Positions 63,565 to 64,000 of a stretch of 64,000 bases of DNA are shown in pieces. The DNA is taken from the NCBI GenBank assembly GCA_023439305.1, contig JAEXOO010000028.1, forward strand, positions 139,771-203,770, given 5' to 3'. A program made the position numbers and the translations under genes. The notes under the pieces are model-generated. The model was not told the DNA's origin, ran no database searches, and was given only the letters and a program-made list of their open reading frames with translations. Position 1 is the first letter of the stretch. Each line of letters starts with the position of its first letter. This stretch comes from Pseudomonadota bacterium. Its GTDB lineage: Bacteria; Pseudomonadota; Gammaproteobacteria; Burkholderiales; Burkholderiaceae_B.

Positions 63565-64000
63565 GTGACAACCATCGCCATTGTCGATTACGGCTCGGGC
63601 AACATTTTCTCCGTTGCCCGGGCGCTGAGCGCCGCCGCGCCCTCTGACCGCATCATCCTCGCCCAAACCCCCCAGGCCATCCTGGATGCCGACCGCGTCG
63701 TGCTGCCCGGCCAGGGCGCCATGCCCGACTGCATGCGCCACCTGGACGAATCCGGCCTGCGCGAGGCCCTGATGGCTGCGGCCCGCAACAAGCCTTTGCT
63801 GGGCATCTGCGTCGGCGAACAGATGCTGTTCGATATCAGCGAAGAAGGCAATGTACCCTGTCTGGGCCTGATGCCAGGCCAGGTGCGCCGCTTCAGCGGC
63901 CCCGATTACAAGACCGCCAGCGGCGATACAGCTTCGCAGGCCGGCCCCCGGTCGGCCCGGCCCCCCGTGGCCCGCCCCCCAAAAAAGGCGCCAAAAGGCG
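63565..64000 (+). CDS. hisH: Imidazole glycerol phosphate synthase glutaminase subunit, 5' part
   Basis: The gene starts at GTG 63565 and runs off the window end. It begins [21 protein letters not shown] and has [13 protein letters not shown] and the nucleophile loop [17 protein letters not shown] of a class I glutamine amidotransferase. It supplies ammonia to HisF. Near the end the expected conserved PHMGWN block is delayed by a proline/lysine/alanine-rich low-complexity stretch, so the last 60 bases may be an insertion or unreliable sequence. Confidence 0.88.
   Translation, partial: MTTIAIVDYGSGNIFSVARALSAAAPSDRIILAQTPQAILDADRVVLPGQGAMPDCMRHLDESGLREALMAAARNKPLLGICVGEQMLFDISEEGNVPCLGLMPGQVRRFSGPDYKTASGDTASQAGPRSARPPVARPPKKAPKG

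Overview
The window looks like the chromosome of a betaproteobacterium of the family Alcaligenaceae (Alcaligenes, Pusillimonas or a close relative). This is inferred from the GC-rich codon usage, three Bug-type solute receptors, the mlaFEDAC-ABC-bolA-murA-hisGDBH gene order and the several small aromatic and pyridine catabolic clusters. No rRNA, tRNA, CRISPR array or insertion sequence was recognised.

Region 1 (1-16.6 kb) is an exopolysaccharide/capsule locus. It starts inside a WbaP-type initiating sugar transferase and continues with a Wza-like export lipoprotein, a Wzb-like phosphatase and a Wzc-like tyrosine kinase. A YjbE-like small secreted protein, YjbH and a MORN-repeat protein follow. 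Then comes a strikingly AT-rich block (about 7.98-15.45 kb): a flippase, a fused CMP-sugar cytidylyltransferase/PseG-like protein, a NeuB-family synthase, a possible sialyltransferase-like enzyme, a Wzy-like polymerase, a frameshifted UDP-galactopyranose mutase and a DUF4422 transferase. A VanZ-like protein closes the locus. The product is probably a glycan carrying a nonulosonic acid and, if glf works, galactofuranose.

Region 2 (16.6-29.6 kb) has an NCS2 xanthine/uracil-type permease, a flavohaemoglobin with a near-consensus NsrR operator, and a minus-strand pyridine-carboxylate cluster. That cluster encodes a NicX-like ring-opening dioxygenase, a kynurenine-formamidase-like hydrolase, a NicF-like amidohydrolase, an FAD monooxygenase, a three-subunit molybdenum hydroxylase with a CoxG-like helper, and a Bug receptor. 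A divergent IclR regulator faces an operator with three copies of one half-site.

Region 3 (29.7-38.5 kb) is a GntR-controlled plus-strand aromatic operon: FAH hydrolase, ornithine-cyclodeaminase-family protein, bicupin ring-cleavage dioxygenase, Rieske oxygenase beta and alpha subunits, Rieske ferredoxin, ferredoxin reductase, SnoaL-like protein and Bug receptor. Four TTGCATGCAA palindromes mark its control region, one of them inside the first gene.

Region 4 (38.5-53.7 kb) carries an Abi_2/HEPN protein, a LysR regulator divergent from a second NCS2 permease plus nucleobase deaminase, a DMT transporter, an unknown small protein, a thiolase and a FadB/FadN-type multifunctional enzyme, a split chromate transporter, and an IclR regulator divergent from an unusual operon (methylisocitrate-lyase-like enzyme, Bug receptor, CHMI-type tautomerase, FAH protein).

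Region 5 (53.8-64 kb) is housekeeping: Mla phospholipid transport, an ABC-2 exporter, BolA/IbaG, MurA and the start of the histidine operon. mlaB and hisC are absent from places where relatives often carry them. The least conventional parts are the aromatic operon with an imine/amino-acid enzyme embedded in it, the 50.5-53.7 kb operon, and the AT-rich nonulosonate glycan block.
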